Source: an uncultured Eubacterium sp. (GTDB lineage: Bacteria; Bacillota; Clostridia; Lachnospirales; Lachnospiraceae). Taken from it: 24,715 bases of DNA. The position numbers were made by a program, and so were the translations under genes. The stretch is from NCBI GenBank assembly GCA_910586045.1, contig CAJUIH010000042.1, forward strand, positions 1 through 24,715. Reading direction: 5' to 3'. The first letter of the stretch is position 1. Each line of letters begins with the position of its first letter. Shown here in pieces: positions 8,809 to 17,699 of the stretch. The notes beneath the pieces were generated by a model. The model was not told the DNA's origin. It did not search any database and was given only the letters and a program-made list of their open reading frames with translations.

Positions 8809-9531
8809 TTACCTTTCATTCGAAATCAGGGATTCCGCCACTTTCAGGTCATACGGGTACGTAATTTTAATATTATAGACTTCCCCTTGTACCAGCCGCA
8901 CTTCCTCCCCTTTCATAACAAAAATCTTGCAGGCATCCGTTAAAATCTCCTTTTCCTGCTCGCTGAGCGATTCATATACCTGCTGCAGCTTTCTGGCCTT
9001 AAACGACTGGGGCGTCTGCCCCTGATACATCATGGAGCGGTCCGGTATCGCGGAGATGACTTCGTGTGAAATGCTCTGCACAATCGTATCCGTCGCCGGA
9101 ATCACAGTATCGCAGGCGCCGAACTGTTTTGCCGCCTGTATATTTTCTTCCAGGATCCGATGGGTCACAAACGGCCGGACAGAATCATGGGTCACAATGA
9201 CCGTTTCCTCATCCAGCAGCCCCTGCCGTTCCAAATGCCGGATTGCATTCATAATCGTTTCATTTCTGGTCGTGCCGCCCTCCAGCACTTCCACACACTC
9301 TTTGCGCGGGATAAACTTGCGGATCAAATCTTCGGTATAGCGGATCCACGGTTTCGGCGATAAGACAAGTACTTTATCAAACCCCGGATGTACGGCAAAT
9401 TTTTCCAACACATGTACGATCACCGGCTTTTTGCCTACTTCCATAAACTGTTTTGGTTTTTCCACATTTCCCATCCGTGCGCCTACGCCGCCCGCAAGAA
9501 CCACGCCGTATACATTTTTTCTTTCCAACAT
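8809..9531 (-). CDS. tarI: Ribitol-5-phosphate cytidylyltransferase (TarI)
   Basis: This 240-residue enzyme of the IspD/TarI fold makes CDP-ribitol from CTP and ribitol 5-phosphate. The CTP-binding loop LAGGVGARMG near the N-terminus is followed by KPKQF. THDSVRPFVTHRI, MYQGQTPQSF, LTDACKI and the C-terminal YNIKITYPYDLKVAE match staphylococcal TarI closely as I remember it and separate it from housekeeping IspD. I chose the ATG at 9531 because GAGG lies eight bases upstream and the protein then starts directly before the conserved GVVLAGG. An ATG at 9597 would add 22 residues that do not look like this family. tarJ follows downstream, so both steps of CDP-ribitol synthesis are present. Confidence 0.93.
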   Translation of the reverse strand: MLERKNVYGVVLAGGVGARMGNVEKPKQFMEVGKKPVIVHVLEKFAVHPGFDKVLVLSPKPWIRYTEDLIRKFIPRKECVEVLEGGTTRNETIMNAIRHLERQGLLDEETVIVTHDSVRPFVTHRILEENIQAAKQFGACDTVIPATDTIVQSISHEVISAIPDRSMMYQGQTPQSFKARKLQQVYESLSEQEKEILTDACKIFVMKGEEVRLVQGEVYNIKITYPYDLKVAESLISNER

Positions 9532-9599
9532 ATCCGTTTCCTCATTTTCAGACGTACGCCAGCCATCCGCCCGCCGCAGGCTTTTCTCCCGCGGCATGG

Positions 9600-10751
9600 T
9601 CAGCGCGCCGCGTTTTTACAGATCCGGTCAGCCATACGCGCCGTTGCCTGTCCGTCACAGCCCGCCATATACGTTTCATAAAATGCCTCCACCGCCGCCG
9701 GATCTGTTTTGCCGGATAAAGCCTGTTTCACGGCATCCGCCAATTGTCCCTGTTCGGTCACAATCGTCCCCGGCAATGTCTGGTAATCCAGATAAAAGCC
9801 GCGCTCTACGCCGTATTCTTCCATATCCGGCGCATAGAGCAGAATCGGTTTTCGGTAGATGCTGTATTCAAAAATCACCGACGAATAATCCGTAATCAGC
9901 AAATCCGCCACCGGCAATAGCTGGTCTGTCGTCATCGTACTGTTGTCGTATGGATATTTTTTTGCCAGATGCGGATGGACTTTTATGATGACAAAAACAT
10001 CCGGTACCACCTGGCTGGCCATTTTTTGTATATCTTCATATAATTCCAGCTTGGGATCCGCCGGGTTGCCGCGGAATGTCGGCGCCCATAATACAATTTT
10101 CTTCCCCTGCGCCTCTTTATGCTGCCGTTTAAATAACTGCCTGCAGGATCGGATATAAGATTCCCGAAAAAATTTATCCGTTCTGCATACGCCAAACGGC
10201 TGGAACACACTGCGCGGCAGGCGCATCGCACTCTGAAAATGCGGCGTGCAGGCCGCGGCGCTGACCGTTACAATGTCGTAATTTCGGTAGACATTCCCTT
10301 TATAAAATGCGGGGATATCGTCGTCCGTATCATAGCCGAACTTTTTAAACGCGCCGCACCCATGCCAAAGCTGGATGACCGTCGTTCCTTTCCGTTTCCT
10401 GCAGGAAGAAACCGGCAGAAAATTATCACAAATCACTACATATTCCGCCCTTGCATAGTATTTCATAAAATACAGCATCCGGTGCAGCAGGCGCAAAAAA
10501 GGCGTATGCTGGTAATCCGCATAGATTTCCATTACTTTGCACTGCCCGCGCTTTTTCACTTCCCGCACAAGCGGTTCCATGCTGGACGGTACTTTTGTAT
10601 TATGCGCATCCGCAAAAATAACAAGCCCAGGCTCGATATCTGCCATGCAAAAAATCCGGTACAAAAGCGGCAGCAGCACATTCTGCACCGCCATTTTCAC
10701 ATACTGCCTGATCCGCAGGCTGCTTTTCATTTTTGACTGTTTTGCTTGCAT
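9600..10751 (-). CDS. CDP-glycerol/ribitol glycerophosphotransferase-family protein, second in operon
   Basis: This 383-residue Glyphos_transf family enzyme has a basic, amphipathic N-terminus (residues 1-35) that could dock on the membrane. Motifs in order are LWHGCGAFKKFG from 128, WAPTFRG (222-228), KVHPHL (257-262) and LITDYSSVIFEYS from 285, with an acidic RGFYLDY segment near 320. It resembles the 397-residue enzyme at the operon's end in size and motifs but has a different N-terminus, so the two are paralogues and not a recent duplication. It sits 27 bases after the secreted nucleotidase gene and 68 bases before tarI. The start has GGGAG just upstream. Its substrate is unproven; adding or extending alditol phosphate is the family role. 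Confidence 0.88.
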   Translation of the reverse strand: MQAKQSKMKSSLRIRQYVKMAVQNVLLPLLYRIFCMADIEPGLVIFADAHNTKVPSSMEPLVREVKKRGQCKVMEIYADYQHTPFLRLLHRMLYFMKYYARAEYVVICDNFLPVSSCRKRKGTTVIQLWHGCGAFKKFGYDTDDDIPAFYKGNVYRNYDIVTVSAAACTPHFQSAMRLPRSVFQPFGVCRTDKFFRESYIRSCRQLFKRQHKEAQGKKIVLWAPTFRGNPADPKLELYEDIQKMASQVVPDVFVIIKVHPHLAKKYPYDNSTMTTDQLLPVADLLITDYSSVIFEYSIYRKPILLYAPDMEEYGVERGFYLDYQTLPGTIVTEQGQLADAVKQALSGKTDPAAVEAFYETYMAGCDGQATARMADRICKNAAR

Positions 10752-10778
10752 CGCTCTCCCAACTTCCGCGCATACGGG

Positions 10779-13700
10779 CTACTGTGCCACGGCCGTCCGT
10801 TTCAGGGAAACGGTGCCGCTTGCTACGCCCTGCGCATTGACAAAATGGATCAAAATATCCTGTTCCTGATCCGTCGGCGGCAGAGCCATCTCATAAATAT
10901 AACCGTTATAGGACTGGTTGAATACGCCTGCCTGAGAAGAAGTCTCTACACCGCCGACATTCATCACAACCGTTCCGGTTTCTTTGGTAAGCACTTCGAT
11001 TTTCTCTGTACTGAATGTAATGCTGCCTGTCAGTACAGACGGCGTTTCCGGTACTACGACAACCGGCTGCGGATCCGCCACTTTCTGTTCCGCCGTTCCG
11101 ATGATTTTACCCGCAGCGTCCCTTGCAACGGCATATACCATTTCTTCTGCCTGTAGCTGCTGCGGCAATGCGTACGTAAACCATCCGGCCGCGTCAACCG
11201 TTACCTTTTCCGCCTTGCCGCGGACTCTGACTATTACGGATGCGTTCGGATCTGTCCGGCCCGTTACTACGGTACTGTTATTATAAACCGAATCCAGCGT
11301 TACCGCGTTTGTTCCGGTATAATCCGTATAACGCAGCACCGTAAGATCCTTTGCCAGACTCGTACGGGCGGCGCCGTTTTTCGTATCCGACACCGTCACA
11401 CTGACCGTATCCCCCGCCGTAAAACCGCCGACCGGGACCTGGAACGTACCGTCCTGCGCCACCGTCCCCGTATACTGCTGCGCGCCTGCGGTCACGGTGA
11501 CAGAAGCAGGGCCGCTGACATTGGTTACTGTTCCGGACAACGTATCGTCCAGGCTGCAGATTTCGAAAACCGACGGCTGGTCCGGCGCTTCATCCGCCGC
11601 TGTTACCGTAACCGTCGCACTCTTTCGGCCCGCACGGTCCATCGATACAACCTTTATTTCCTGGCCTGCTTTCGGCGTTGGAATCGTAAGCGAAAAACTG
11701 CGTTCTGTCTGTACATATTCGGTCGGATGCACAACACGCGATTTCGTATACAATTCAGAATTTAAATAAAGCTCCTGGTCAGACGCGGCGCAGTAAACAT
11801 CCTTATCTACCAAGGCCATAACGCTTTGCGCCGAATCGGTCAATTCTCCCTCTATTTTTACGGATTTATTGGACACTTCTTTTAGAACCGGTACATTCGG
11901 CCCGTTTTTATATACGGTTGTCGTAACCGTTTTGCTCATTTTACCCTGCGCGTCGCTACAATAGGCGGTAATTACCGTTCCGGTCGCCATCCGTTCCATC
12001 GTACAGGAAAACGTATCCTCTTCCCCCGCAGGTACCTCGTAAGAGCGTCCGTCCGCACTGATATGAACCGTAAGCCCATACCGCGCGGTACCTGTCAGTA
12101 CGGATCCTTTATTGCTGATCCGGTTCAGTGACGGCGCCTGTACCGTGCTTTTATCAATGTTTCCTATCGTAATATATTTCACAATCCGGTTGCCGTAAAT
12201 ATCCTCCGCAAACACCGAATAGACGCCGTTGCTTTCCGCCTGGAAACTTCCGTCCGCCACAGTCTGCGCCTGCGCCCAGTTCGCACTGTCCGCTGTTTCC
12301 TGTCCGGGCAGCCATTTTACCGCTGCGATACCGGAGCGGTCGCTGGCCTGCACTTTAATAGCAACCGGATCGCCGGTTTCCTGGGAAACCGTAGCGGATA
12401 CTACAAGCAGCGGCTTATCCGTATCCGCCTGGTCCGCCTGGATAAACTGCGCCAGATAATACGCAAACGTCTCGTTCGAACTCAGCAGGCCGCGGAACCA
12501 GGCTTTCATCGCGGCTTCTGCCTGGGACAGCATGCTGGAACGTACAATATACTCGCGGTTGGCATCAAACAGTACCCGCCAGTTATTGTCGGTCTCGGTC
12601 GGGATACTGCCAAACGCCTGCTGCTTTTTAATATAATCTAACAGGTGCACATAAGCCATATCGGTTTTGCCCAGCACTTTCTGCTCCAAGACCGCCCCGG
12701 TCGCGTCATTCGAAGACAGCGTATGGCATACAAGGATGAATTTCTGGTCTGCCCCGATCGGCTGTCCATTGTAGCTCATTTCGGAAATACGGTTGGAAGA
12801 AGCATTTTTTAATTTTCCCGATTTGCTGTACCTGGCCGGTTTTGTCGCGTCAATCGTATAGGTAATGCCGTCAAATACCGCGAAATTACTCCAGTCGTCA
12901 ATCCAGGCCGCGTCCGCAATCGACGCCGCCCCACGCGACTGCAGCAGGCTTTCCAGCACTTCGTCTGAGGTAATGCTGCCGTCCGCTGTCGCATAAATGC
13001 TCGCGGACCACTCCAGCAGTTCGCGTAGCTGCGCGCCGGTGACCCAATAGAGAATATTGTTATTGTGGTTTGCCTGCTGCATATTCAGGATATCTTTCAT
13101 TGTAATCGTCCCGTTCAGGCTGATATGGTCCTCGGCGGACTGGCTGCCGCTTAATGTATATTTTGTAGAAGCAACGACCGGGTAATCCGCGTAAAGGCGC
13201 TTTCCCGCTCCTCCGGTATAGGACAATCCGTATTGAATTTTCGATTCGTTGACAAGCTGGATCGCATAGTTGTCTTCCAGCAGCGCAAAATAGCTGTCTA
13301 TTTTTTTATTATCCGCCAATGTCGCGACCACGTCATGCAGGCTTGTATCTACCTGCCCGATCACAGACGCCTGCGATTCCAGGATCCAGTCATTGGACGG
13401 CGTGTTCTGATCGACCATGCGCAGGCCCGCCGACGCACCCTTTACCGACACTTTCCCACTGGATGAAATCTGGAGATTTAGATCAATCACGCCAATTCCC
13501 GCGCCATGGTCTTTTACCATCGTAATCGGCTTATCGTTCATCAGCCCTGTCTGCGCATCGGTATTCGGCAGATTATAAAAAGAAGACGAAGCTTCATCGG
13601 ACGACGGAAAGTTCTTATGTCCATGTCCCGCTAAAACCGCATCCACATTGTGCAGCTTTGTCAGCGCATAGGCCGCGTTGTCGCTTTCATCATCCGGTTT

Positions 13701-14450
13701 TTCGCTGCCCATCGAAGTATGCGCCAGCACCACGACCAGGTCCGCACCCTGTGATTTCAGCGCCGCCGCCTCTTTTTGAACGGTTTTGACAATCGCAAGC
13801 GGCATCAAATCTTCCTTACAGTTTGTGTAGGAAGACAGCGCCGGAACCGTTACCCCGATTATGCCTACGTCCACAAACCGGTATGCGCCGTTATCCATCT
13901 TGAGTTTTTTGGTAATCATTTTTGTTTCGTGATACGCTGTTTTTCCGGTCTCTGTCAAGATCACATTGGACAGGACGCATTTGTCCTTTAACCCGGACAT
14001 TTCCAACTGTTTGTCAATATACGCGTAACCATAGTCAAAATCATGGTTGCCGAGCGTTATCGCGTCGTAATTGATCCTTGCCATTGCCTGGTAAATCGGC
14101 TGCGGCGTGTCCTCTCCGCCGTTATTTAAAATCACATCCGCCGCATAGCCATATACGGAATCCCCGATATCGAACGTCATAAAATTGTCCGTTTCCGACC
14201 GGGCTTCCTTGATCAGTGTATACACCTGCGCCAGGCTGCCCGGCTTTTGGCTTGCGGTATCATAATGCGTCGTAGAAACCTGTCCGTGCAGATCCGTAGT
14301 AGAAATCATACGCAGCAGCGCCGTCTGCGCCCCTGCCGCCTCCGGCTGCATGCTCATCTGCGGGAAAACCGTAAATACCATGGCCAATGCCAGCACCAGC
14401 CGCAGCACCGTGCCAAATTTTCTTTTCGTTTTTTTACCCATTGTGCTCAT
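10779..14450 (-). CDS. Secreted CpdB-like 2',3'-cyclic-nucleotide phosphodiesterase/3'-nucleotidase with Ig-like repeats
   Basis: This 1223-residue secreted protein has a signal peptide (basic KKTKRK, hydrophobic core at about 15-30, likely cleavage after the AAGA near 39-41). The metallophosphoesterase domain (about 43-345) shows its metal ligands: D53 and H55 in TDLHGQ, D94 in DIGDS, N135-H136 in LGNHDFDYG, H244 in LAHTS, and H276/H278 in GHGHKN. A 5'-nucleotidase C-terminal domain (about 355-620) has a CpdB-like WVTGAQLRELLEWSA and VFDGITYTIDATKPARY. From about 685 to the end there are five or six Ig-like beta modules. I see no LPXTG, SLH or choline-binding anchor. Family enzymes hydrolyse extracellular cyclic nucleotides and nucleotides to recover phosphate. 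Its position between polymer genes, with 26-27 base gaps, suggests co-expression; why is unclear. Activity on phosphodiester polymers is speculation. Confidence 0.9.
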   Translation of the reverse strand: MSTMGKKTKRKFGTVLRLVLALAMVFTVFPQMSMQPEAAGAQTALLRMISTTDLHGQVSTTHYDTASQKPGSLAQVYTLIKEARSETDNFMTFDIGDSVYGYAADVILNNGGEDTPQPIYQAMARINYDAITLGNHDFDYGYAYIDKQLEMSGLKDKCVLSNVILTETGKTAYHETKMITKKLKMDNGAYRFVDVGIIGVTVPALSSYTNCKEDLMPLAIVKTVQKEAAALKSQGADLVVVLAHTSMGSEKPDDESDNAAYALTKLHNVDAVLAGHGHKNFPSSDEASSSFYNLPNTDAQTGLMNDKPITMVKDHGAGIGVIDLNLQISSSGKVSVKGASAGLRMVDQNTPSNDWILESQASVIGQVDTSLHDVVATLADNKKIDSYFALLEDNYAIQLVNESKIQYGLSYTGGAGKRLYADYPVVASTKYTLSGSQSAEDHISLNGTITMKDILNMQQANHNNNILYWVTGAQLRELLEWSASIYATADGSITSDEVLESLLQSRGAASIADAAWIDDWSNFAVFDGITYTIDATKPARYSKSGKLKNASSNRISEMSYNGQPIGADQKFILVCHTLSSNDATGAVLEQKVLGKTDMAYVHLLDYIKKQQAFGSIPTETDNNWRVLFDANREYIVRSSMLSQAEAAMKAWFRGLLSSNETFAYYLAQFIQADQADTDKPLLVVSATVSQETGDPVAIKVQASDRSGIAAVKWLPGQETADSANWAQAQTVADGSFQAESNGVYSVFAEDIYGNRIVKYITIGNIDKSTVQAPSLNRISNKGSVLTGTARYGLTVHISADGRSYEVPAGEEDTFSCTMERMATGTVITAYCSDAQGKMSKTVTTTVYKNGPNVPVLKEVSNKSVKIEGELTDSAQSVMALVDKDVYCAASDQELYLNSELYTKSRVVHPTEYVQTERSFSLTIPTPKAGQEIKVVSMDRAGRKSATVTVTAADEAPDQPSVFEICSLDDTLSGTVTNVSGPASVTVTAGAQQYTGTVAQDGTFQVPVGGFTAGDTVSVTVSDTKNGAARTSLAKDLTVLRYTDYTGTNAVTLDSVYNNSTVVTGRTDPNASVIVRVRGKAEKVTVDAAGWFTYALPQQLQAEEMVYAVARDAAGKIIGTAEQKVADPQPVVVVPETPSVLTGSITFSTEKIEVLTKETGTVVMNVGGVETSSQAGVFNQSYNGYIYEMALPPTDQEQDILIHFVNAQGVASGTVSLKRTAVAQ

Positions 14451-14476
14451 TGCCTATTGCTCCTAAATGTTCTCGT

Positions 14477-15700
14477 TTACTTTCCTCTGTGCAATTTCAT
14501 CCAGTCTACAAAAGAAGCCTGCTCCCACTGGCTGACTTTTTTTTCAAGCTGCTGTACTTTTTCTTCCAGCAGCCTGTTTTTTTCGGTTAACCGGATGTTT
14601 TCCTCCCGTGTCTTCTTGATTTCCTTATCCATGGTTTTTTCCAGTGCCGCCGCTTTTTTCTTGTGTTTATTGCGGTCTTCCAACAGCCCGCGGTTTTTAT
14701 GCAGCCAAGTATCCAGCGTCCAGTGCATCAGGGCATGCTGCCAGTTATGTGCCTCTTCTTCTGTAAACGGCGTCTTTTTCAACTGTTCCAGCGGCAGCGT
14801 ACAGTCTTTCGTCTCGTCGATAAACTGCCGGATCTGTGCGGTCAGCGCTTCCCGCGTCGCCAAATAGTCCTTTTTATTTTCCGGCGGATTGTGATAATCA
14901 AAGTCGACCCTTCCACTGGTAAAATCTTTTTCGGAAACATTATGCACCCATTCGTAATACGGCGCCCACCGTGTAATATTCCCGGTGTCTTTCATATCCA
15001 CAATCGCCAGTACCGGCGTTTCCATGGCAAGGCACGGCAGTGATACATGCAGCCTCCTGGTTACAACAAATTTCGCGTTCTGGTACTCGGTCAGCCGCTT
15101 TTCCACAACCGCCATACGTTCCTCAATCGTAGCGTCTGATTTGCGGTAATCACAGGCGTGCGTCATCACACGGATTTCCAGCCCGCTGTCCTTTAGCCAT
15201 TCCCGCGCCGCTTTTTCAAGCGATGGTTTCAGATCTACAAAGCAGACATACGTTCCGGCATCCGGCGTCACTTTCTGCTTTGGAAGCGTCAGTGTAATAC
15301 AGCCGCTGAAATAGCTGTCCAAGCCACGTTCCTTAAAAAAATCAAGCGTCGTCTGGTCACGGCAGCCAATCGGCCCATAGGCACGGAAATAATCGCCGCC
15401 GACCCCCTCCAGCCATTCGGTTGTAATCGGGGAGGCTTTGCGGTAAATCGTATAATTATTGACATGCATGCTGATTAGCTTTGGGATAATACATGCTGCC
15501 GGCGGCCAGTTCCATTTCTGCCACATCCACCAGGCAGACATGATCACGCCCACCGGTTCGTTCCCTTCGGATTGGAACGAATCGATATTCTCCCGCTCTA
15601 CCAGATAATCGATCTGCGGCAAAAACTGTGCGGAAGCATAAGACTGAATATCATCGCCAAGATTCATCGTCGTTCTATGCATCAAAATTCCATACTTCAT
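14477..15700 (-). CDS. Polysaccharide pyruvyl transferase-like protein with C-terminal coiled coil
   Basis: This 407-residue protein resembles the polysaccharide pyruvyl transferase family (PF04230), which adds ketal pyruvate from phosphoenolpyruvate to sugars of surface polymers. Supporting segments are TMNLGDDIQS (11-20), YGPIGCRDQTTLDFF (108-122), YFSGCITLTL (130-139) and TRRLHVSLPC with H218, in the family's order and spacing. Residues about 335-395 are a charged, heptad-like helix rich in K and E (LLEEKVQQLEKKVSQ), likely a coiled coil, which is unusual for the core family and may hold a complex together. I chose the start at 15700, where GGAG lies six bases upstream; an ATG four codons earlier lacks a binding site. 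The family call rests on sequence feel and context, so the acceptor and even the pyruvyl activity are unproven. Confidence 0.75.
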   Translation of the reverse strand: MKYGILMHRTTMNLGDDIQSYASAQFLPQIDYLVERENIDSFQSEGNEPVGVIMSAWWMWQKWNWPPAACIIPKLISMHVNNYTIYRKASPITTEWLEGVGGDYFRAYGPIGCRDQTTLDFFKERGLDSYFSGCITLTLPKQKVTPDAGTYVCFVDLKPSLEKAAREWLKDSGLEIRVMTHACDYRKSDATIEERMAVVEKRLTEYQNAKFVVTRRLHVSLPCLAMETPVLAIVDMKDTGNITRWAPYYEWVHNVSEKDFTSGRVDFDYHNPPENKKDYLATREALTAQIRQFIDETKDCTLPLEQLKKTPFTEEEAHNWQHALMHWTLDTWLHKNRGLLEDRNKHKKKAAALEKTMDKEIKKTREENIRLTEKNRLLEEKVQQLEKKVSQWEQASFVDWMKLHRGK

Positions 15701-15763
15701 ATGCAGCTCCATTCTGCTGCGTGCAGCAGCGCTTTTATTCCAAAATATAGTTACTTCCTAATA

Positions 15764-16873
15764 TTATTTTCTGCCGGCGCTGATTTCCATACTGTCCGCC
15801 AGCCTTACAAACATCTCGCGCAGGCCAACCGTAGGCTTCCATCCAAGCGCCTCCAGCTTTGTGCTGTCCAGGGCAATCACCATTTCCGGATTATACCCAA
15901 ATGCCGCGACATCTTCCGGCATATCAAAGGCTGTACGTATCCCGGCATCCGCAAAGGTATCACACACCAACTGCGCCATGGCGGCAATGGAAATCCTTGT
16001 ATCCATGTTTGTAACGTTATAAGCCTGGGCCGTTTCTCCTTTTAATAAAATCACCAGCATAGCCGCCACGGCATCTTTGGTGTAACAATAACTGCGTACC
16101 GTTTTCCCTTCCGTATGCAGCACAATATCCTTTTTTTCAATCGCACATCTGGCAAATTCCGCAAACACACGGCCGTCGGCATAATCCACGCCCGCGCCGA
16201 ATGTTTGTGACAGCCTTGCGATTTTCACAGGCACTCCGTACTCGGAAGCATACGACGCACACAGGCATTCTACCATACGTTTTCCCTCGGAATAACTGCT
16301 GCGTACGAGCAGCGGATTGATATAACCGCTGTAATCTTCCCCGATCATGCCCGCATCCGCATCCGGTGTACCGTAAACCTCCAAAGAGGAAAGATACAAA
16401 AATCCCTGCACCTGTTTTTTTCTTGCAAATTCCAAAACATTGCTGGTCCCGTGAATCGCCGTCAGAATGGTTTCTACCGGATTTGATACAAAATATCTGG
16501 AACTGGTCGCACTTGCCCCATGTATAATATAATCCACCGGCCCGTCGCAGTCGACCGGCTCCGCAACATCCCCGGTTACAAGCGACACATCCCCGCGGCC
16601 CAGCAGTGTGCCGAACACGTTTCGCGCTTTCTCCTCACTCCTGACAAACGCAAGGATTTGGATCTTCGTCCCGCGCACACGATTGCTGCAGGCAAGCGAG
16701 CGAACTACCTGCGAACCAACCAGTCCGGTCGCCCCGGTAACCAGCACCGTTTTGCCCGACAGCATTTCAAACGGAACCGATGAATCTTTGGCAAGCAGCT
16801 CCAGATCTTCCTGCAGGATCCGATCCTTTGGGCTTTCCAAAACAGATGCCGTTCCTGATACTATTTCTGCCAC
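15764..16873 (-). CDS. NAD(P)-dependent SDR (epimerase/dehydratase fold), probable CDP-alditol pathway reductase
   Basis: This 369-residue extended SDR has a Rossmann loop TGATGLVGSQ (46-55), IIHGAS (116-121), LYLSSLEVYG (159-168) and the catalytic Y194xxxK198 (SYSEGKRMVE). About 40 residues precede the Rossmann fold. It is a typical NDP-sugar epimerase, dehydratase or reductase. Its neighbour is an IspD-fold cytidylyltransferase 30 bases upstream. Such pairs are known in Haemophilus Acs1/Bcs1 fusions and, as I recall, in pneumococcal CDP-arabinitol and CDP-mannitol synthesis, where the reductase acts on a CDP-ketose. I infer a similar role, but a sugar-nucleotide epimerase is the main alternative. 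The start codon is GTG, supported by AGGAGGG eight bases upstream. Confidence 0.8.
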   Translation of the reverse strand: MAEIVSGTASVLESPKDRILQEDLELLAKDSSVPFEMLSGKTVLVTGATGLVGSQVVRSLACSNRVRGTKIQILAFVRSEEKARNVFGTLLGRGDVSLVTGDVAEPVDCDGPVDYIIHGASATSSRYFVSNPVETILTAIHGTSNVLEFARKKQVQGFLYLSSLEVYGTPDADAGMIGEDYSGYINPLLVRSSYSEGKRMVECLCASYASEYGVPVKIARLSQTFGAGVDYADGRVFAEFARCAIEKKDIVLHTEGKTVRSYCYTKDAVAAMLVILLKGETAQAYNVTNMDTRISIAAMAQLVCDTFADAGIRTAFDMPEDVAAFGYNPEMVIALDSTKLEALGWKPTVGLREMFVRLADSMEISAGRK

Positions 16874-16903
16874 TATTTTATCCCTCCTTGACTCTGCGGA
16901 TTT

Positions 16904-17683
16904 TTACTGCTCTTTCTTTTTTCTGTGCTTGTTCATACGCGTTTCAATCCTGTTCGTAATACCAAGACCAAACGCCTGTTCATTTTCCTTGTACTGCAAA
17001 AGCGCACGGAACATATACACATCTTCCGGCGTCGTTACCTTAATGTTTCCGCGGTTGCCGGGAACCATGTAAGCTTCTTTCCCCAGGCTGCGGATTATCG
17101 TACACGCATCCACCATGTTTTCATACCGCTGCGGTCTTGCGCGCACCTCGTCATGCGCCGCGATAATATCCTTTAAGTAAAAACTCTGCGGGGCCTGCGC
17201 GGCAAACGTATCTTTCCGGTAAGGCACCGACTCCACAATTTCCCCGCTGTGGCTTAACAGGATCGTTTCAAAGCAGGCCGTACACGTTACTGCGTTTCCA
17301 TTTTCCCTGACCCCTGCAATATTCTCTGAAATCACTTCATAAGACACAAACGGGCGCACACCGTCATGAATCAATACAATGGAATCTTCCGGATTTTCTG
17401 CTTCCGCTTTCTTTAGCGCATGATAAATCGAATCCTGCGCCGTATCCCCGCCCGGAATAATACCCGCCGTCTTATGCAGGCGGTATTCCTCGACCAGTTC
17501 TTTCATATAGCCGATATAGTCTTCCAGTACGGAAATATAGATTTTATCAATCTCATCATGGTACTGGAACAACTGCAGCGTATGGATAATCACGGGCTTT
17601 CCGTTGATTTCCAAAAACTGCTTTGGAATACCGGAACCCATACGGACCCCGCTTCCTCCGGCAAAAATGATTGCAATATTCAT
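16904..17683 (-). CDS. IspD-fold cytidylyltransferase, probable CDP-alditol or CDP-ketose synthase
   Basis: This 259-residue protein has the IspD/TarI nucleotidyltransferase fold: IIFAGGSGVRMG at the N-terminus, PKQFLEINGKPVIIH, LIHDGVRPFVSYEV, AAQAPQSF, and a C-terminal GNRGNIKVTTPEDVYMF. A basic tail (RMNKHRKKKEQ) follows. It differs clearly from TarI in the same operon (AAQAPQSF in place of MYQGQTPQSF), so it probably activates another phosphorylated polyol or ketose. I chose the ATG at 17683, which has AGGGGGA at good spacing just after the preceding stop; a longer frame from 17857 would overlap the upstream gene with residues unlike this family. The SDR gene follows by 30 bases. Housekeeping MEP-pathway IspD is possible but less likely in this position. 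Confidence 0.85.
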   Translation of the reverse strand: MNIAIIFAGGSGVRMGSGIPKQFLEINGKPVIIHTLQLFQYHDEIDKIYISVLEDYIGYMKELVEEYRLHKTAGIIPGGDTAQDSIYHALKKAEAENPEDSIVLIHDGVRPFVSYEVISENIAGVRENGNAVTCTACFETILLSHSGEIVESVPYRKDTFAAQAPQSFYLKDIIAAHDEVRARPQRYENMVDACTIIRSLGKEAYMVPGNRGNIKVTTPEDVYMFRALLQYKENEQAFGLGITNRIETRMNKHRKKKEQ

Positions 17684-17699
17684 AGTTGCATTCCCCCTG

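Noticed and set aside
8809..9597. Longer start for TarI at 9597
   Set aside because: The extra 22 residues do not fit the family, and the ATG at 9531 has a good ribosome binding site directly before the conserved N-terminus.
14247..14867. Open frame of 206 codons on the + strand across the gap between nucleotidase and pyruvyl transferase-like genes
   Set aside because: It is antisense to two supported genes, low in complexity (runs of S, C and F) and has no recognisable domain.
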